Assembly (NCBI RefSeq): GCF_900129045.1
Contig: NZ_FQTX01000002.1
Coordinates: 372,001-436,000 of the forward strand
Direction of reading: 5' to 3'
Source: Bifidobacterium merycicum DSM 6492
GTDB lineage: Bacteria > Actinomycetota > Actinomycetes > Actinomycetales > Bifidobacteriaceae
DNA length: 64,000 nucleotides
The notes below the pieces were generated by a model, which searched no databases, was not told where the DNA came from, and saw nothing but the letters and a program-made list of their open reading frames with translations. The translations under genes were made by a program, and so were the position numbers. Shown piece by piece: positions 8,510 through 18,035 of the stretch (positions within the stretch are counted from its first letter, which is position 1; each line of letters opens with the position of its first letter).

Positions 8510-9871
8510 CTACGCCAGTGTGGCGACCCCATCGTAATGGAGCATGCCGCGAGCCTCCAAAGCGCCGATGTCGGCCATCACCTGGCCGATGCCGATGCGT
8601 TCCGATGCGGGCGAACCTGCGTTGAGCGCGGCGAGCAGCGCGTCTGGCGTGGCATGCAGATGCCTGCGGTTGCAGGAACGGATCGCACCGATCAGGTCAC
8701 GTTGCGAGGCCGACAGTGCCGTGCCGCCCATATCATTCACATCATTCACATCATGCGCATCATTCGGCTCGTGCGTGATGTCTCGCGTCGTGTCGCCGTC
8801 TGCGAACATGGGTTCGTGCGGGGCGTGACAGAATTCGGTGATGCCGGACGTGCTGGTGAGGATGATCGCCTCGGCCCGCGAAATCAGACGATTGCAACCG
8901 GCGTTATTCGGCGCGGTGATCTCGCCGGGCGCCGCCAGAACCACACGGTTCAGATCATTACCCCAGCCGGCGGTGTTCAACGCGCCGGACCGCACACGCG
9001 CCTGGGCCACCACGACGGTGGACGCCAACGCCGCGATGATGCGATTGCGCAACAGGAACCGACGGGCCTCGGGAATGGTATCCGGGCACATCTCGCTGAT
9101 CAACGCACCGCCATACTCCCGCATCGCCTCGAACAGACGTATGTTCGACGAGGGGCCGATATGGTTGAGTCCGCCCGCGAACACCGCGATGGTCCTGCCC
9201 GCCGCTTCAAGCCCCCGCTGCCGGAGTGCGTCAAGCGCACCCCAATGCGCCGCGGCATCCGTACCCAACGCGCCTCCGGAAACGATCAGATGCCCATCCG
9301 CCGCGGCCCGCGCGGCAACCTCACGGGCCACACGCCGCCCGTAATCGGTCACGCCACGGGAACCGACCACCGCCACCGGCGACGCGCAGCTCGTCAACGC
9401 GCGCTCATCGCCCATACCCCACAGGCACAGGGGAGCGGCCCAATCCTTATGTGTCGACAAATCCGCCAACTGGGCCGGCCATACGTCATCCTGCGGGCCG
9501 ATCAACCATTGCGAGCCATCCATGGTGAACCAGCCTTCCAAGCCATGCCAATCCAACGACGGCAACACGCCAAGCCGCGCATGCCAGCCCTCCACGGAAC
9601 GCCGGAACACCTTGATCGCACGATTATCCGGTTTGCGCCCCCAACGGGACAATCCGACAAGGAACGTCCCCTCCAGCTTGCGCATCGCGGCATCGCACCC
9701 GGCCGTACCGGGAAGGGACTCGATGAGCAGACGCAACGCCTCGGCAGCATTCCCCGCGCCCTTGACCGTCGCATACATCAACGCATCCGCACCATCGAGG
9801 CAGAACGTCAGCACCGCGCGGGCCAACGCATCCTCCCGCGGGCGGGAATAATGGGGTTGCCCTACTGCCAT
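8510..9871 (-). CDS. dprA: DNA-processing protein DprA
   Basis: DprA binds incoming single-stranded DNA and loads RecA during transformation. The 453-residue protein has the Rossmann-type core with VAVVGSRGVTDYG and the SGGALGTDAAAH motif, then FLLRNRIIAALA, all typical. A low-complexity Asp/His/Asn segment (about residues 375-395) links the core to a C-terminal winged-helix region. The start is ATG 9871 with GGGAG eight bases upstream. It is 35 bases after comM on the same strand, completing a yraN-comM-dprA cluster. Confidence 0.9.
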   Translation of the reverse strand: MAVGQPHYSRPREDALARAVLTFCLDGADALMYATVKGAGNAAEALRLLIESLPGTAGCDAAMRKLEGTFLVGLSRWGRKPDNRAIKVFRRSVEGWHARLGVLPSLDWHGLEGWFTMDGSQWLIGPQDDVWPAQLADLSTHKDWAAPLCLWGMGDERALTSCASPVAVVGSRGVTDYGRRVAREVAARAAADGHLIVSGGALGTDAAAHWGALDALRQRGLEAAGRTIAVFAGGLNHIGPSSNIRLFEAMREYGGALISEMCPDTIPEARRFLLRNRIIAALASTVVVAQARVRSGALNTAGWGNDLNRVVLAAPGEITAPNNAGCNRLISRAEAIILTSTSGITEFCHAPHEPMFADGDTTRDITHEPNDAHDVNDVNDMGGTALSASQRDLIGAIRSCNRRHLHATPDALLAALNAGSPASERIGIGQVMADIGALEARGMLHYDGVATLA

Positions 9872-9906
9872 GAGATTCACTCCCTTCACATGTTTCCTCC
9901 ACAACA

Positions 9907-11445
9907 TCACACATGGGTGCGCAGAGCGATGCCCTGAGTCACCTCGTCGCGACCCGGACTGGACAATCCCTTGAGATCGGCGAGCGTCCACGCCAAACGC
10001 ATCGCCCGATCCGCGCCGCGCAGGCTCAAACGCTGCGTCTCCAACGCCTCATTGACCGGTTCGAGCGCCTTGCGCGACAGATGCTCGCGCATCCACGATC
10101 CCGAAGCCTGCGCATTGCACGTCCAACCCATGCCGGAGAACCGCTCCCGCGCGGTCTTCCTCGCTTCGATGACGCGCGCCCGGATATCGGCGCTGGACGG
10201 ACGTGGCTCGAGCATGTCACGGTCAAGCAGGATGCGGGAGACGGGAGGCACCTCGACCTGGATGTCGATGCGGTCGAGAATCGGCCCCGACAGGCGGGCG
10301 AAATACCGTTGCTGTTCCCGCTCCGTGCAACTGCAGCGCTCGCCGGTGCCGTACGACATGCCGCACGGGCAGGGGTTCGCCGCCATGACCAGCTGGAACG
10401 AAGCCGGATAGTAGGCCGTGCCCTTCGAACGGGACACGGCCACATACCCGGATTCCAACGGTTCGCGCAACGTCTGCAGCGAACGTGCCGAGAATTCCGG
10501 AGCCTCATCCATGAACAGCACACCGCGATGCGCCTTCGTGATCGCGCCGGGCATGGCCACGCCGCTGCCACCGCCCACCAGCGCCGGGGTGGAGGACGTG
10601 TGATGCGGCGCCTCGAACGGCGGTACGTCGCTGATGCCGTATGCGGGCAGCGTGCCGCACAGCGAACGGATCGTAGCCACCTCAAGCTGTTCGGATTCCG
10701 TCAGTGGGCACATGATGCCGGGCATGCGCGAGGCCAGCATTGTCTTGCCGGAACCCGGAGGGCCGGTCATCAGCAGATGATGCCCGCCCGCGGCGGCGAC
10801 CTCCATCGCCCATTTCGCGTATTCCTGCCCCACCACCTCGCTCATATCCCCCGCGGAGGGAACCACCATCGAAGGCGCGCCATCCGTCGTGGCGACCTGT
10901 CCGGTCGGTTCGTCCGGCAACCGGTAGCTGGCTTCGCCGCCCATCATCTCGATCAGTTCGCCCACATGGCGCACGCCAAGCGTATCCAATCCGTCGATCA
11001 GCCCGGCCTCATCCATATTCGCCTGCGGCACGATCACCCGTTCGATGCCCTGTTCGCGGGCGTGCAGCAGGATCGGCAGCAAACCGTTCACCGGCAGCAC
11101 CGTGCCGTCGAGATTCACCTCACCGACCACCACCGTGGACAGCAGGCTTTCATGGGGTATCGTGCCCGCCGCGCATAACACCGCGGCGGCGATGGCCAGA
11201 TCGTAGGATGAGCCGCGTTTCGGCATCGACGCGGGGGAGAGGTTCACCGTCACGCGCGTCTGCGGCCAGGGGAAACCGCTCGCCTGACATGCCGATTTCA
11301 CACGTTCACGCGCTTCGGATAGGGAAGTGTCGGGCAGGCCGATGATGGAGAAATAGGGAAGACCGGGGCTGATGAACGCCTGCATCGTGACGGTGAACGC
11401 CTTCAGACCGACAAGCCCCACGGATAACGTGCCGCCGATCGCCAT
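9907..11445 (-). CDS. comM: ComM/YifB family Mg-chelatase-like AAA+ ATPase
   Basis: ComM is a hexameric helicase that helps branch migration during transformation. The 512-residue protein has an N-terminal Lon-like domain (ISPGLPYFSIIGLPD), Walker A GPPGSGKT, Walker B GVLFMDEAPEF and the NPCPCG...CSC cysteine cluster typical of the family. ATG 11445 overlaps the TGA of yraN (TGATG), so the two are translationally coupled. A longer start at 11466 is less likely because of this overlap. dprA follows on the same transcript. Confidence 0.92.
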   Translation of the reverse strand: MAIGGTLSVGLVGLKAFTVTMQAFISPGLPYFSIIGLPDTSLSEARERVKSACQASGFPWPQTRVTVNLSPASMPKRGSSYDLAIAAAVLCAAGTIPHESLLSTVVVGEVNLDGTVLPVNGLLPILLHAREQGIERVIVPQANMDEAGLIDGLDTLGVRHVGELIEMMGGEASYRLPDEPTGQVATTDGAPSMVVPSAGDMSEVVGQEYAKWAMEVAAAGGHHLLMTGPPGSGKTMLASRMPGIMCPLTESEQLEVATIRSLCGTLPAYGISDVPPFEAPHHTSSTPALVGGGSGVAMPGAITKAHRGVLFMDEAPEFSARSLQTLREPLESGYVAVSRSKGTAYYPASFQLVMAANPCPCGMSYGTGERCSCTEREQQRYFARLSGPILDRIDIQVEVPPVSRILLDRDMLEPRPSSADIRARVIEARKTARERFSGMGWTCNAQASGSWMREHLSRKALEPVNEALETQRLSLRGADRAMRLAWTLADLKGLSSPGRDEVTQGIALRTHV

Positions 11446-11924
11446 CAGAACGCCCCCGGAATGCAATGGACCGCTACCTGCCCGTCATGCACGGTCACGG
11501 TGACGACGTCGAAACGCATGCCGTTGCGTCTCAAACGAGGCCCCGACTCCTCCAACCATTGCAGGGCGGCACGGCGCAGATTCGCCTGCTTGGACGGGGT
11601 GACCGCCTCCTGCGGCGTGCCGAATCGGCTGCCGCGCCGCGTTTTCACCTCGACGAACACGATCTGGCCGTCCGCGCTGAGCGCGACGATGTCGAGTTCG
11701 CCATACCGGCAATGCCAGTTGCGGTCCAGGATGCGCCAGCCGCGGCGTTCCAACCATGCGGCCGCATAGGATTCGCCGAGTGTACCCACCTGCCGGCTGG
11801 ACACCTCCCTGCCGCAGAGGCGGGCGGCGATGGACTCCATCGTCTCGCCGGGCTGTTCGCCGGAATGCTCGTCGGAACGCCCGCCGACGAATCGGGATTG
11901 CTGAACAGTGCTTGTATCGATCAT
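11445..11924 (-). CDS. YraN family protein (UPF0102, predicted endonuclease-like fold)
   Basis: The protein of about 159 residues has the UPF0102 pattern: [29 protein letters not shown] and [10 protein letters not shown]. The D...E-x-K arrangement is that of Holliday-junction-resolvase-like nucleases. The start is uncertain; ATG 11924 (MIDTST) is chosen, and ATG 11840 (MESIAA) would also keep the whole domain. The stop codon overlaps the comM start. The exact role is unknown, but the clustering with comM and dprA fits DNA processing. Confidence 0.85.
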   Translation of the reverse strand: MIDTSTVQQSRFVGGRSDEHSGEQPGETMESIAARLCGREVSSRQVGTLGESYAAAWLERRGWRILDRNWHCRYGELDIVALSADGQIVFVEVKTRRGSRFGTPQEAVTPSKQANLRRAALQWLEESGPRLRRNGMRFDVVTVTVHDGQVAVHCIPGAF

Positions 11925-12087
11925 GGGTCCACTGTGCCGTGGCCGGGCGCGGATGCGCCAGCCGTACGGGCGATGTGGACGGGACCCCCGTCGCCGGGCG
12001 TGTCGTGGATAGCGTGTGGATAAATCACGGCTATCCACAATCGTCCGGCAGGCAAATCGGGGGGCGACGCGGCGATGATCGGAACTG

Positions 12088-12963
12088 CTAGCGGCGCATC
12101 AGCCGTGTCATCTCATCCAAATCCAGCTCGAAGCTCACGCCACGCTCCTCATGATGCGGCTGGGATTGCGTGTGTTCCATGGCATGGCGCACGAATTCAC
12201 CGGCGATATGCGCGGATTCGGCCAACGGTCTGCCCGCCATCACCGCGCCGCACAACGCCGAGGCGAACGCATCGCCGGTGCCGTGCGTCATGAACGGCAG
12301 CTTGTCGTGCACGAGCTCGTGGCGGCCCGCCGCGCCGGTCGTGGCGCTGGCCACGATATTGCGGATCTTGCCGTCACCGCGATCGATGCCCTTCAACACC
12401 ACGTTCCTTGCGCCCAAAGCCAGCAGCGCGTCGACGATTTCGCCCACCTGCGCATCGTCGAGATCCTGCCCAGGGTATTCACGGCCGGTCAGAATGGCAG
12501 CTTCGGTCAGGTTCGGCATAAGCACGTCCGCGCCGTCCGCCAATGTGCGCATGGCCTCGCACAGTTCCGGCGTGTACGTGGGATAGGTGTGGCCGCCGTC
12601 GCCCATCACCGGGTCGACCAGACGCAGGGCATGCGGGTATTCGGCGTACAGGCGTTTGATGATCGCGACCTGTTGCGCCGAGCCGAGGAATCCGGAATAC
12701 ACGCCGTCAAGCTCCACATTCTCCTTGCGCCAGGCATCCAGATAGCCGTCCAGAATATCGGTCGTATCGTGGAAGGTGTACACGGCGTAGCGCGTATGCG
12801 CGGAGAACAGGGCGGTGGGCACCGGGCATACGTCGCAGCCGGCCGCCGACAGGATCGGAATGGCCGCCGTCAGGGAGCACTTGCCGTAACCGCACATGTC
12901 ATGGACCGCGGCCATGCGCGGGATATAACGCGGGTCACGGTCGAACAGGATCGCATCATCCAT
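12088..12963 (-). CDS. pdxY: Pyridoxal/pyridoxamine kinase
   Basis: This ribokinase-fold enzyme phosphorylates vitamin B6 vitamers to make PLP precursors. The 291-residue protein shows the PdxK/PdxY pattern: [23 protein letters not shown] near the N-terminus, [10 protein letters not shown] in the middle, [11 protein letters not shown], and the anion-hole motif [12 protein letters not shown] with the catalytic Asp. AGAGG lies six bases before the ATG. It is transcribed leftward, ahead of yraN by 163 bases. PdxY and PdxK are hard to separate by eye. Confidence 0.9.
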   Translation of the reverse strand: MDDAILFDRDPRYIPRMAAVHDMCGYGKCSLTAAIPILSAAGCDVCPVPTALFSAHTRYAVYTFHDTTDILDGYLDAWRKENVELDGVYSGFLGSAQQVAIIKRLYAEYPHALRLVDPVMGDGGHTYPTYTPELCEAMRTLADGADVLMPNLTEAAILTGREYPGQDLDDAQVGEIVDALLALGARNVVLKGIDRGDGKIRNIVASATTGAAGRHELVHDKLPFMTHGTGDAFASALCGAVMAGRPLAESAHIAGEFVRHAMEHTQSQPHHEERGVSFELDLDEMTRLMRR

Positions 12964-13356
12964 GGGAAACCTCTTTCACTGCGAATCGTTCATGATCTTC
13001 AATCGATCGTTCGTCTCCCGGTTGTAGACATTCCCGTTGACTTCACACGCGGCTTCACCCCATGGGGCGATCCGCGCGTTCCCGGCCTCGCCGCGATCCA
13101 CTCTTCGGCATGGCGCTTTTCGGCGTGTCGCGCGTTTTGCGACCGGTTTCCCCGATGGTTGAAAGCCCTGCCGAAGCCAATGATTCCAAGGGTTGATAAG
13201 GGGGTATAGGCAAGTGCGATAACGTTCAGCTTGCGCCGGCCTTGTCCGCCGGTTTATTGTCACTACCAACAGCCGGCCAACCGAACCCCACGGGGGAACG
13301 GATAGTCGGGCAGCACGATGAGAACCACCACCCAACAATCCACGAGGAGCATCATC
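12964..13356. other. Intergenic region between divergent pdxY and metY
   Basis: This 393-base stretch holds no credible gene. It should contain the promoters of pdxY (leftward) and metY (rightward). A weak TTGATA...GATAAC pair (13193-13223, 19-base spacer) points toward metY. A small CCGGC/GCCGG hairpin lies near 13236-13252. I see no riboswitch pattern that I can name. Confidence 0.5.
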
Positions 13357-14670
13357 ATGGCGGATACCAAGAACTACCGTTTCGAAACCCTGCAGCTGCA
13401 CGTCGGCCAGGAACAGGCCGATCCGGCCACCGATTCCCGTGCCGTGCCGATCTACCAGACCACCAGCTACGTCTTCCACAACTTCGATCACGCCGAGGCC
13501 CGTTTCGGACTGGCTGATCCGGGCAACATCTACGGCCGCCTGACCAACTCCACCCAGGCCGTGTTCGAGGATCGCATCGCCGCCCTCGAAGGCGGCACCG
13601 CAGGCCTCGCGGTCGCATCCGGCGCCGCGGCCGTCGAATACGCGGTGCGCAACATCACCCAGTCCGGCGATCATATCGTCGCCGCCAAGAACGTGTACGG
13701 TGGCACTTTCAACCTGCTGCGTCACACCCTGCCCCGCGACGGCGTGAACACCACCTTCGTCTCCGCCGAGAATCCGCAGGAGTTCGAGGACGCCATCCAG
13801 GAGAACACCAAGCTCGTCTACTTCGAGACCTTCGGCAATCCGAACGCCGACCTGCCCGACTTCGAGGCCATCACCGCCATCGCCCACAAGCATCATCTGC
13901 CGGTGATCGTCGACAACACCTTCGCCAGCCCGTACCTGTTCCGTCCGCTGGAGCACGGCGCTGACATCGTGGTGGAATCCGCGACCAAGTTCATCGGCGG
14001 CCACGGCACCACCCTCGGCGGTGTGATCGTGGAAGGCGGCAGCTTCAACTGGGCCGAGGTGCCGGGCAAGTTCCCGACCCTGACCGAGCCGGATCCCTCC
14101 TACCACGGCCTGAACTTCTACGAGGCCCTCGGTGGCGCCGCGTTCGTGACCCGTGTCCGCGCCATCCTGCTGCGCGACACCGGTGCCACGCTGTCCCCGT
14201 TCTCCGCGTTCCTGCTGCTGCAGGGCACCGAAACCCTGTCGCTGCGCGTCGAACGCCATGTTGAGAACGCGCTGAAGGTCATCGACTATCTGAAGACCGT
14301 GCCGGAGGTCGAGTCCATCTCCCATCCGTCCATCGAAGGCCGCAAGGACAACGATCTGTACAAGAAGTACTTCCCGAATGGCGGCGGCTCCATCTTCACC
14401 TTCGACATCAAGGGCGGCAAGGACGCGGCACGCGTATTCATCGACAACCTGCACCTGTTCAGCCTGTTGGCCAACGTGGCCGACGCCAAGAGCCTGGTGA
14501 TCCACCCGGCCTCCACCACCCACTCCCAGGAGACCCTGGAGGAGCTGGAGGATCAGGGCATCCACCAGGGCACCATCCGCCTGTCCATCGGCATCGAGAA
14601 CATCGAGGACATCCTCGACGATCTCAAGGGTGGTTTCGCGGCTCTGCGCGAATCTGGTCTTGCCAAGTGA
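13357..14670 (+). CDS. metY: O-acetylhomoserine aminocarboxypropyltransferase/cysteine synthase
   Basis: This PLP enzyme joins sulfide to O-acetylhomoserine to make homocysteine. The 437-residue protein has the Cys/Met metabolism PLP family features: ETLQLHVGQ at the start, IYGRLTNST, the [10 protein letters not shown] strand and the PLP lysine in [10 protein letters not shown] (Lys211). The length and the ending ([14 protein letters not shown]) are typical of MetY rather than cystathionine synthases. ATG 13357 has GAGGAG at 13344-13349; an in-frame ATG at 13318 would add 13 residues. A strong terminator follows, so it is monocistronic. Confidence 0.93.
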   Translation: MADTKNYRFETLQLHVGQEQADPATDSRAVPIYQTTSYVFHNFDHAEARFGLADPGNIYGRLTNSTQAVFEDRIAALEGGTAGLAVASGAAAVEYAVRNITQSGDHIVAAKNVYGGTFNLLRHTLPRDGVNTTFVSAENPQEFEDAIQENTKLVYFETFGNPNADLPDFEAITAIAHKHHLPVIVDNTFASPYLFRPLEHGADIVVESATKFIGGHGTTLGGVIVEGGSFNWAEVPGKFPTLTEPDPSYHGLNFYEALGGAAFVTRVRAILLRDTGATLSPFSAFLLLQGTETLSLRVERHVENALKVIDYLKTVPEVESISHPSIEGRKDNDLYKKYFPNGGGSIFTFDIKGGKDAARVFIDNLHLFSLLANVADAKSLVIHPASTTHSQETLEELEDQGIHQGTIRLSIGIENIEDILDDLKGGFAALRESGLAK

Positions 14671-14713
14671 AATGCATCGGATCGGCGGAATAGCGCCATC
14701 CTAAACAAATGAG

Positions 14714-14758
14714 ACGGTCTGCGACACCGAAAAGAAGGGGTGGTGTCGCAGACCGTTT
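14714..14758 (+). terminator. Rho-independent terminator of metY
   Basis: A perfect 15-bp stem (14714-14728 with 14742-14756) and a 13-base loop are followed by TTT. It lies 44 bases after the metY stop codon. Confidence 0.85.
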
Positions 14759-14929
14759 CGGCGTATCTGCAAACGATGTCATCTCAATGTATTACAGCTG
14801 GTATAGAATCTGCGGTTGTTGCGAAAAGCAATATCTCAATTCTTTTCTTTGAAAGAAAAAACATTAGATTCTTTCAAAAATACAAGCATTACCGATGATA
14901 TTGAGAATAACGTAAAGAGAGAAGAGATC

Positions 14930-15481
14930 ATGGCCCAAGAAGTCAAGAACGATATCAAAAAGGCGTTGCAGGTCAACGCCATTCCGCTGATCGCCATTAT
15001 GACCGCGGTCACCACGGTGCTGACCATGCTCGTGAAGATCCCGACCCCGATCCGTGGCTACCTCAACCTGTCCGACACCATGATCTATTTCAGCGCGTAT
15101 GCGTTCGGACCATGGGTGGGCGGCGTTATCGGCGGTCTTGGCCCGGCGTTGAGCGATCTGATTTCCGGTTATCCGCAGTGGGCCATCTTCACGTTCGTCA
15201 TCGATGGCCTGCAGGCCGTGCTCGTGGGCCTGCTCGTCAAGAAATTCAATCCAGCGAACATCATCATCGGATCGGTGATCGCAGGCGTATGGAAGGTGTT
15301 CGGCTATTTCATCGCAGGCGGAATCCTTTCCGGATTTGGCCCGGCGTTGGGCGAGATCGCGGGCAACTCCTTCCAGATGGCGGTGGGTCTGATTGTGGGC
15401 TTCGCGCTGTTCACCGCCGTTCGTCAGGCCTATCCGCCGCTGGTACGTTTGGGCAACCTCGGTATTAAGGCGGGGGAGTGA
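14930..15481 (+). CDS. ECF transporter S component (substrate-binding membrane protein)
   Basis: S components bind a vitamin or precursor and work with a shared energising module. The 183-residue protein has about five to six membrane segments. Motifs such as IRGYLNLSDTMIY, FGPWVGGVIGGLGPALSDL and SGYPQWAIFTFVIDGLQ resemble the PF07155 group, which includes riboflavin, HMP and pyridoxine type transporters. ATG 14930 is chosen; a reading from 14816 adds 38 non-homologous residues from an AT-rich leader. The ATPase and EcfT genes follow in the same operon. The substrate is not known. Confidence 0.85.
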   Translation: MAQEVKNDIKKALQVNAIPLIAIMTAVTTVLTMLVKIPTPIRGYLNLSDTMIYFSAYAFGPWVGGVIGGLGPALSDLISGYPQWAIFTFVIDGLQAVLVGLLVKKFNPANIIIGSVIAGVWKVFGYFIAGGILSGFGPALGEIAGNSFQMAVGLIVGFALFTAVRQAYPPLVRLGNLGIKAGE

Positions 15482-15506
15482 TACATTAATATCATGTGAA
15501 GGCAGG

Positions 15507-15546
15507 CCCGTGGATTTGCCGATGAAAGGCGATTCCACGGGTTTTT
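15507..15546 (+). terminator. Intra-operon terminator between the S component and the ATPase gene
   Basis: CCCGTGGA (15507-15514) pairs with TCCACGGG (15534-15541), with a GCC/GGC pair inside, and TTTTT follows at 15542-15546. It lies between the S component and its ATPase, so it probably lets the S component be made in excess over the energising module. Confidence 0.75.
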
Positions 15547-15604
15547 ATTGTGAAATGCGGTTGCCGTCTGCGGAAAAAATGCGTGAAAGCACGGGGTGGG
15601 CGTC

Positions 15605-17212
15605 ATGATTACGGTTCGCGACTTAGGGTGGAAGTACGCGCCACTGACCGACGGGGGCAAGCCGGTGGAAAGTCTCAAGCGCGTCAGCTTCGACATCCGG
15701 TCCGGATCCTTCGTCGGCATCATCGGACCGACCGGAGCGGGCAAATCCACGCTATGCATGGCATTGGCCGGCATCATTCCGAACCTGGCCGACGGCACCA
15801 TGAGTGGCGTCGTGGAAGTCAACGGCATGAATACGAGCAGACACTCCGTCTCGGCACTGTCGGAGCGCGTCGGCTACGTGCAACAGGATCCGGAAGCGCA
15901 GCTGTTCTGCTCGAGTGTCGAGGATGAGATCGCTTTCCCGCTGGAAAACCGCGGAGTAGCCCCAAACATCATCGACAAGCAGATCGACATCATGCTCGAC
16001 TTGGTCGGCATGGCCGGATACCGCAAACGTGTACCGACCAGCCTGTCGGGAGGCCAGATGCAGCGCGTGGCCATCGCCGCCGCGCTCGCGGCGGAACCCG
16101 ATGTGCTTATTCTTGACGAACCCACCGCGGCCCTCGACCCCGAAGGCAAGCAGGAAGTGTTCGACGTGCTCGACCGCATTCGCCAGACCCGTTCCATGAC
16201 GGTGATCATGGCCGAGCAGGATACCGAACACATCGACTACTGGGCCGATCAGGTGCTGTTCATGGTCAACGGTGAAGTGGTGCGCAATGGAGACGCCAGC
16301 CTACTTACCCGGGAACGTCGACTGTTGGAATCCTCCGGCGTGCGGGTGAGTGGCGGACCGTCTCCCGTCATCAAGGCGTTGCCGGTAAGGAACGACGTCA
16401 AGCCGAAGCATGCGATCATCAGTCTGGACCATGTGACGCACCGCTATGGGCAGGGCGGCAATGCGTCTCCCGCACTGGACGACGTCAGCCTGGATATCGA
16501 ACAGGGCGCCTTCGTAGGGCTTATCGGGCGCAACGGGTCAGGCAAGACCACGCTTGCCAAGCATCTGAACGGGCTGATTCAACCCACGCAAGGAATCGTG
16601 AATGTGGATTGGCTCGACGTGTCGAAGCATAGCGTGGGCGAAATGGCCGCGCACGTCGGATTAGTATTCCAAAATCCCGACCATCAGATTTTCTGCTCCA
16701 GCACCAAAGAGGAGATCGCGTTCGGTCCGACCGCGCTCGGACTTGACGCGGCCACCGTGTTCAAACGTGTCGACGAAATGATGACATTGTTCGACCTGCA
16801 CCGGTATGAGGACGTTTCGCCGGCCACGCTCGGCTACGGCGAACGACGTGCGGTGGCATTGTCTTCGGTGATCGCCATGCGCACGCCAATACTCGTCCTC
16901 GACGAACCTACGGCGGGTCTCGACCATCGTCTCGCATCACGATTCCTTGGAACCGTGGGAAAACTCAACCGGCATGGCGTCACCGTCATCATGATCAGCC
17001 ATGACATGCGTGCCGTATATCGGTATTGCACGCACGTGCTCGAATTGGAAGACGGTCATATCGTGCAATATGGACCGATCGACAAATCGCAGGAAGCGCA
17101 ACAATCGCCCGCGCGACAGGCGCGGCAACCGCACAAGTCGCGCGGTCCGGTATCAGCGACCCACGTATTGTTGAAAATCGCCAAGGATGAATGCGACAAG
17201 GAGGAACGCTGA
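15605..17212 (+). CDS. ECF transporter energising ATPase, two fused ABC domains
   Basis: The protein of about 535 residues contains two ABC ATPase domains in one chain, equivalent to EcfA1 plus EcfA2. The first has Walker A GPTGAGKST, signature LSGGQMQR and Walker B VLILDEPTAALD. The second has Walker A GRNGSGKTT, a degenerate signature LGYGERRAV and Walker B ILVLDEPTAGLD. The Q-loop regions (VQQDPEAQLF and FQNPDHQIF) are typical of ECF ATPases. ATG 15605 is preferred over GTG 15596. Its TGA overlaps the ATG of the EcfT gene, so the two are coupled. Confidence 0.9.
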   Translation: MITVRDLGWKYAPLTDGGKPVESLKRVSFDIRSGSFVGIIGPTGAGKSTLCMALAGIIPNLADGTMSGVVEVNGMNTSRHSVSALSERVGYVQQDPEAQLFCSSVEDEIAFPLENRGVAPNIIDKQIDIMLDLVGMAGYRKRVPTSLSGGQMQRVAIAAALAAEPDVLILDEPTAALDPEGKQEVFDVLDRIRQTRSMTVIMAEQDTEHIDYWADQVLFMVNGEVVRNGDASLLTRERRLLESSGVRVSGGPSPVIKALPVRNDVKPKHAIISLDHVTHRYGQGGNASPALDDVSLDIEQGAFVGLIGRNGSGKTTLAKHLNGLIQPTQGIVNVDWLDVSKHSVGEMAAHVGLVFQNPDHQIFCSSTKEEIAFGPTALGLDAATVFKRVDEMMTLFDLHRYEDVSPATLGYGERRAVALSSVIAMRTPILVLDEPTAGLDHRLASRFLGTVGKLNRHGVTVIMISHDMRAVYRYCTHVLELEDGHIVQYGPIDKSQEAQQSPARQARQPHKSRGPVSATHVLLKIAKDECDKEER

Positions 17213-18027
17213 TGGATGCCGGCCTGTATGTGCCAGGCGACGGATGGTTACATCGCACCGATCCGCGCGTCAAATTCCTCATCTCCATCGTCATGCTGGC
17301 CCTTTGCCTCGTATGGCGTAACTGGGCGTTCATCCTCGGCATCCTCATTCTCGAACATGTGATGCTCGCCACCGACCGTGTGCCCGCCGAACGCATTGGA
17401 TGGGTGTGGAAGATCCTCGCCGTGCTCATCGTATTCATCGTGGTGCTTTGGCCGGTCTTCGACCAGAGTGGAACGCACGTGCTCTGGCAGTGGGGATGGT
17501 TGCGTCTCACGCAGGAGAACCTGCTCATGGCGGCGGTGATGGGTCTGCGCATTCCAGCGCTCGGCTTTGCATGTTTCATCACGCTGTTCACCACCAGCCA
17601 GACCAAACTGGTTCGTGGCCTTACCTCGCTTGGTGTGCCCTACAAGGCCGGGCTTACCTTGGCAACCGCATTACGGTATATTCCCGTGTTCTTTTCCATC
17701 TTCCAATCCGTGTCCGAAGCGCAGCGTGCGCGCGGGCTTGATCTGAGCGGCAAAGTCAATGCGGCAGGTAAAAAACGTAACATATTCGTACGTCTCGTAG
17801 ACCGGTTCAAATCGTATCTGCCGATCATCATCGCCGTATTGATTCGCGCCTACAAAATGAGCCAAAGCGTGGACTGGGCCATGGAATCGCGCGGACTCAA
17901 CCTGAATCGGAAAGGTGTGAAACGCACATATCGGGTCAACCTTACGATGAGAATTGTCGACTGGATTATTCTCGTGATTGCCATCGCCGCCGCAGGCAGC
18001 GTGTGGGTGATGACATGGCTGTCATAG
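17212..18027 (+). CDS. ECF transporter T component (EcfT-like permease)
   Basis: EcfT is the membrane scaffold that links ATPases to S components. The 271-residue protein has about five membrane segments and two Ala/Ser-Arg-Gly coupling motifs near the C-terminus (QRARGLD and ESRGLN), which are the hallmark of the family. AAGGAGG at 17198-17204 serves the ATG at 17212, which overlaps the ATPase stop (TGATG). It ends 8 bases before the start of an Lrp-type regulator, so that gene belongs to the same operon. Confidence 0.92.
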   Translation: MDAGLYVPGDGWLHRTDPRVKFLISIVMLALCLVWRNWAFILGILILEHVMLATDRVPAERIGWVWKILAVLIVFIVVLWPVFDQSGTHVLWQWGWLRLTQENLLMAAVMGLRIPALGFACFITLFTTSQTKLVRGLTSLGVPYKAGLTLATALRYIPVFFSIFQSVSEAQRARGLDLSGKVNAAGKKRNIFVRLVDRFKSYLPIIIAVLIRAYKMSQSVDWAMESRGLNLNRKGVKRTYRVNLTMRIVDWIILVIAIAAAGSVWVMTWLS

Positions 18028-18035
18028 GGGGTGTG

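Noticed and set aside
12976..14565. A 529-codon open frame antisense to metY
   Set aside because: It mirrors a well-supported gene with all MetY motifs. Its product is a Gly/Val/Asp-rich sequence typical of antisense frames in GC-rich DNA, and there is no ribosome site.
14770..14929. A riboswitch in the AT-rich leader of the ECF S component
   Set aside because: Small TTTC/GAAA hairpins are present, but no fold or conserved core of a known vitamin riboswitch could be recognised. A TATAGA box at 14802 is the only other signal.
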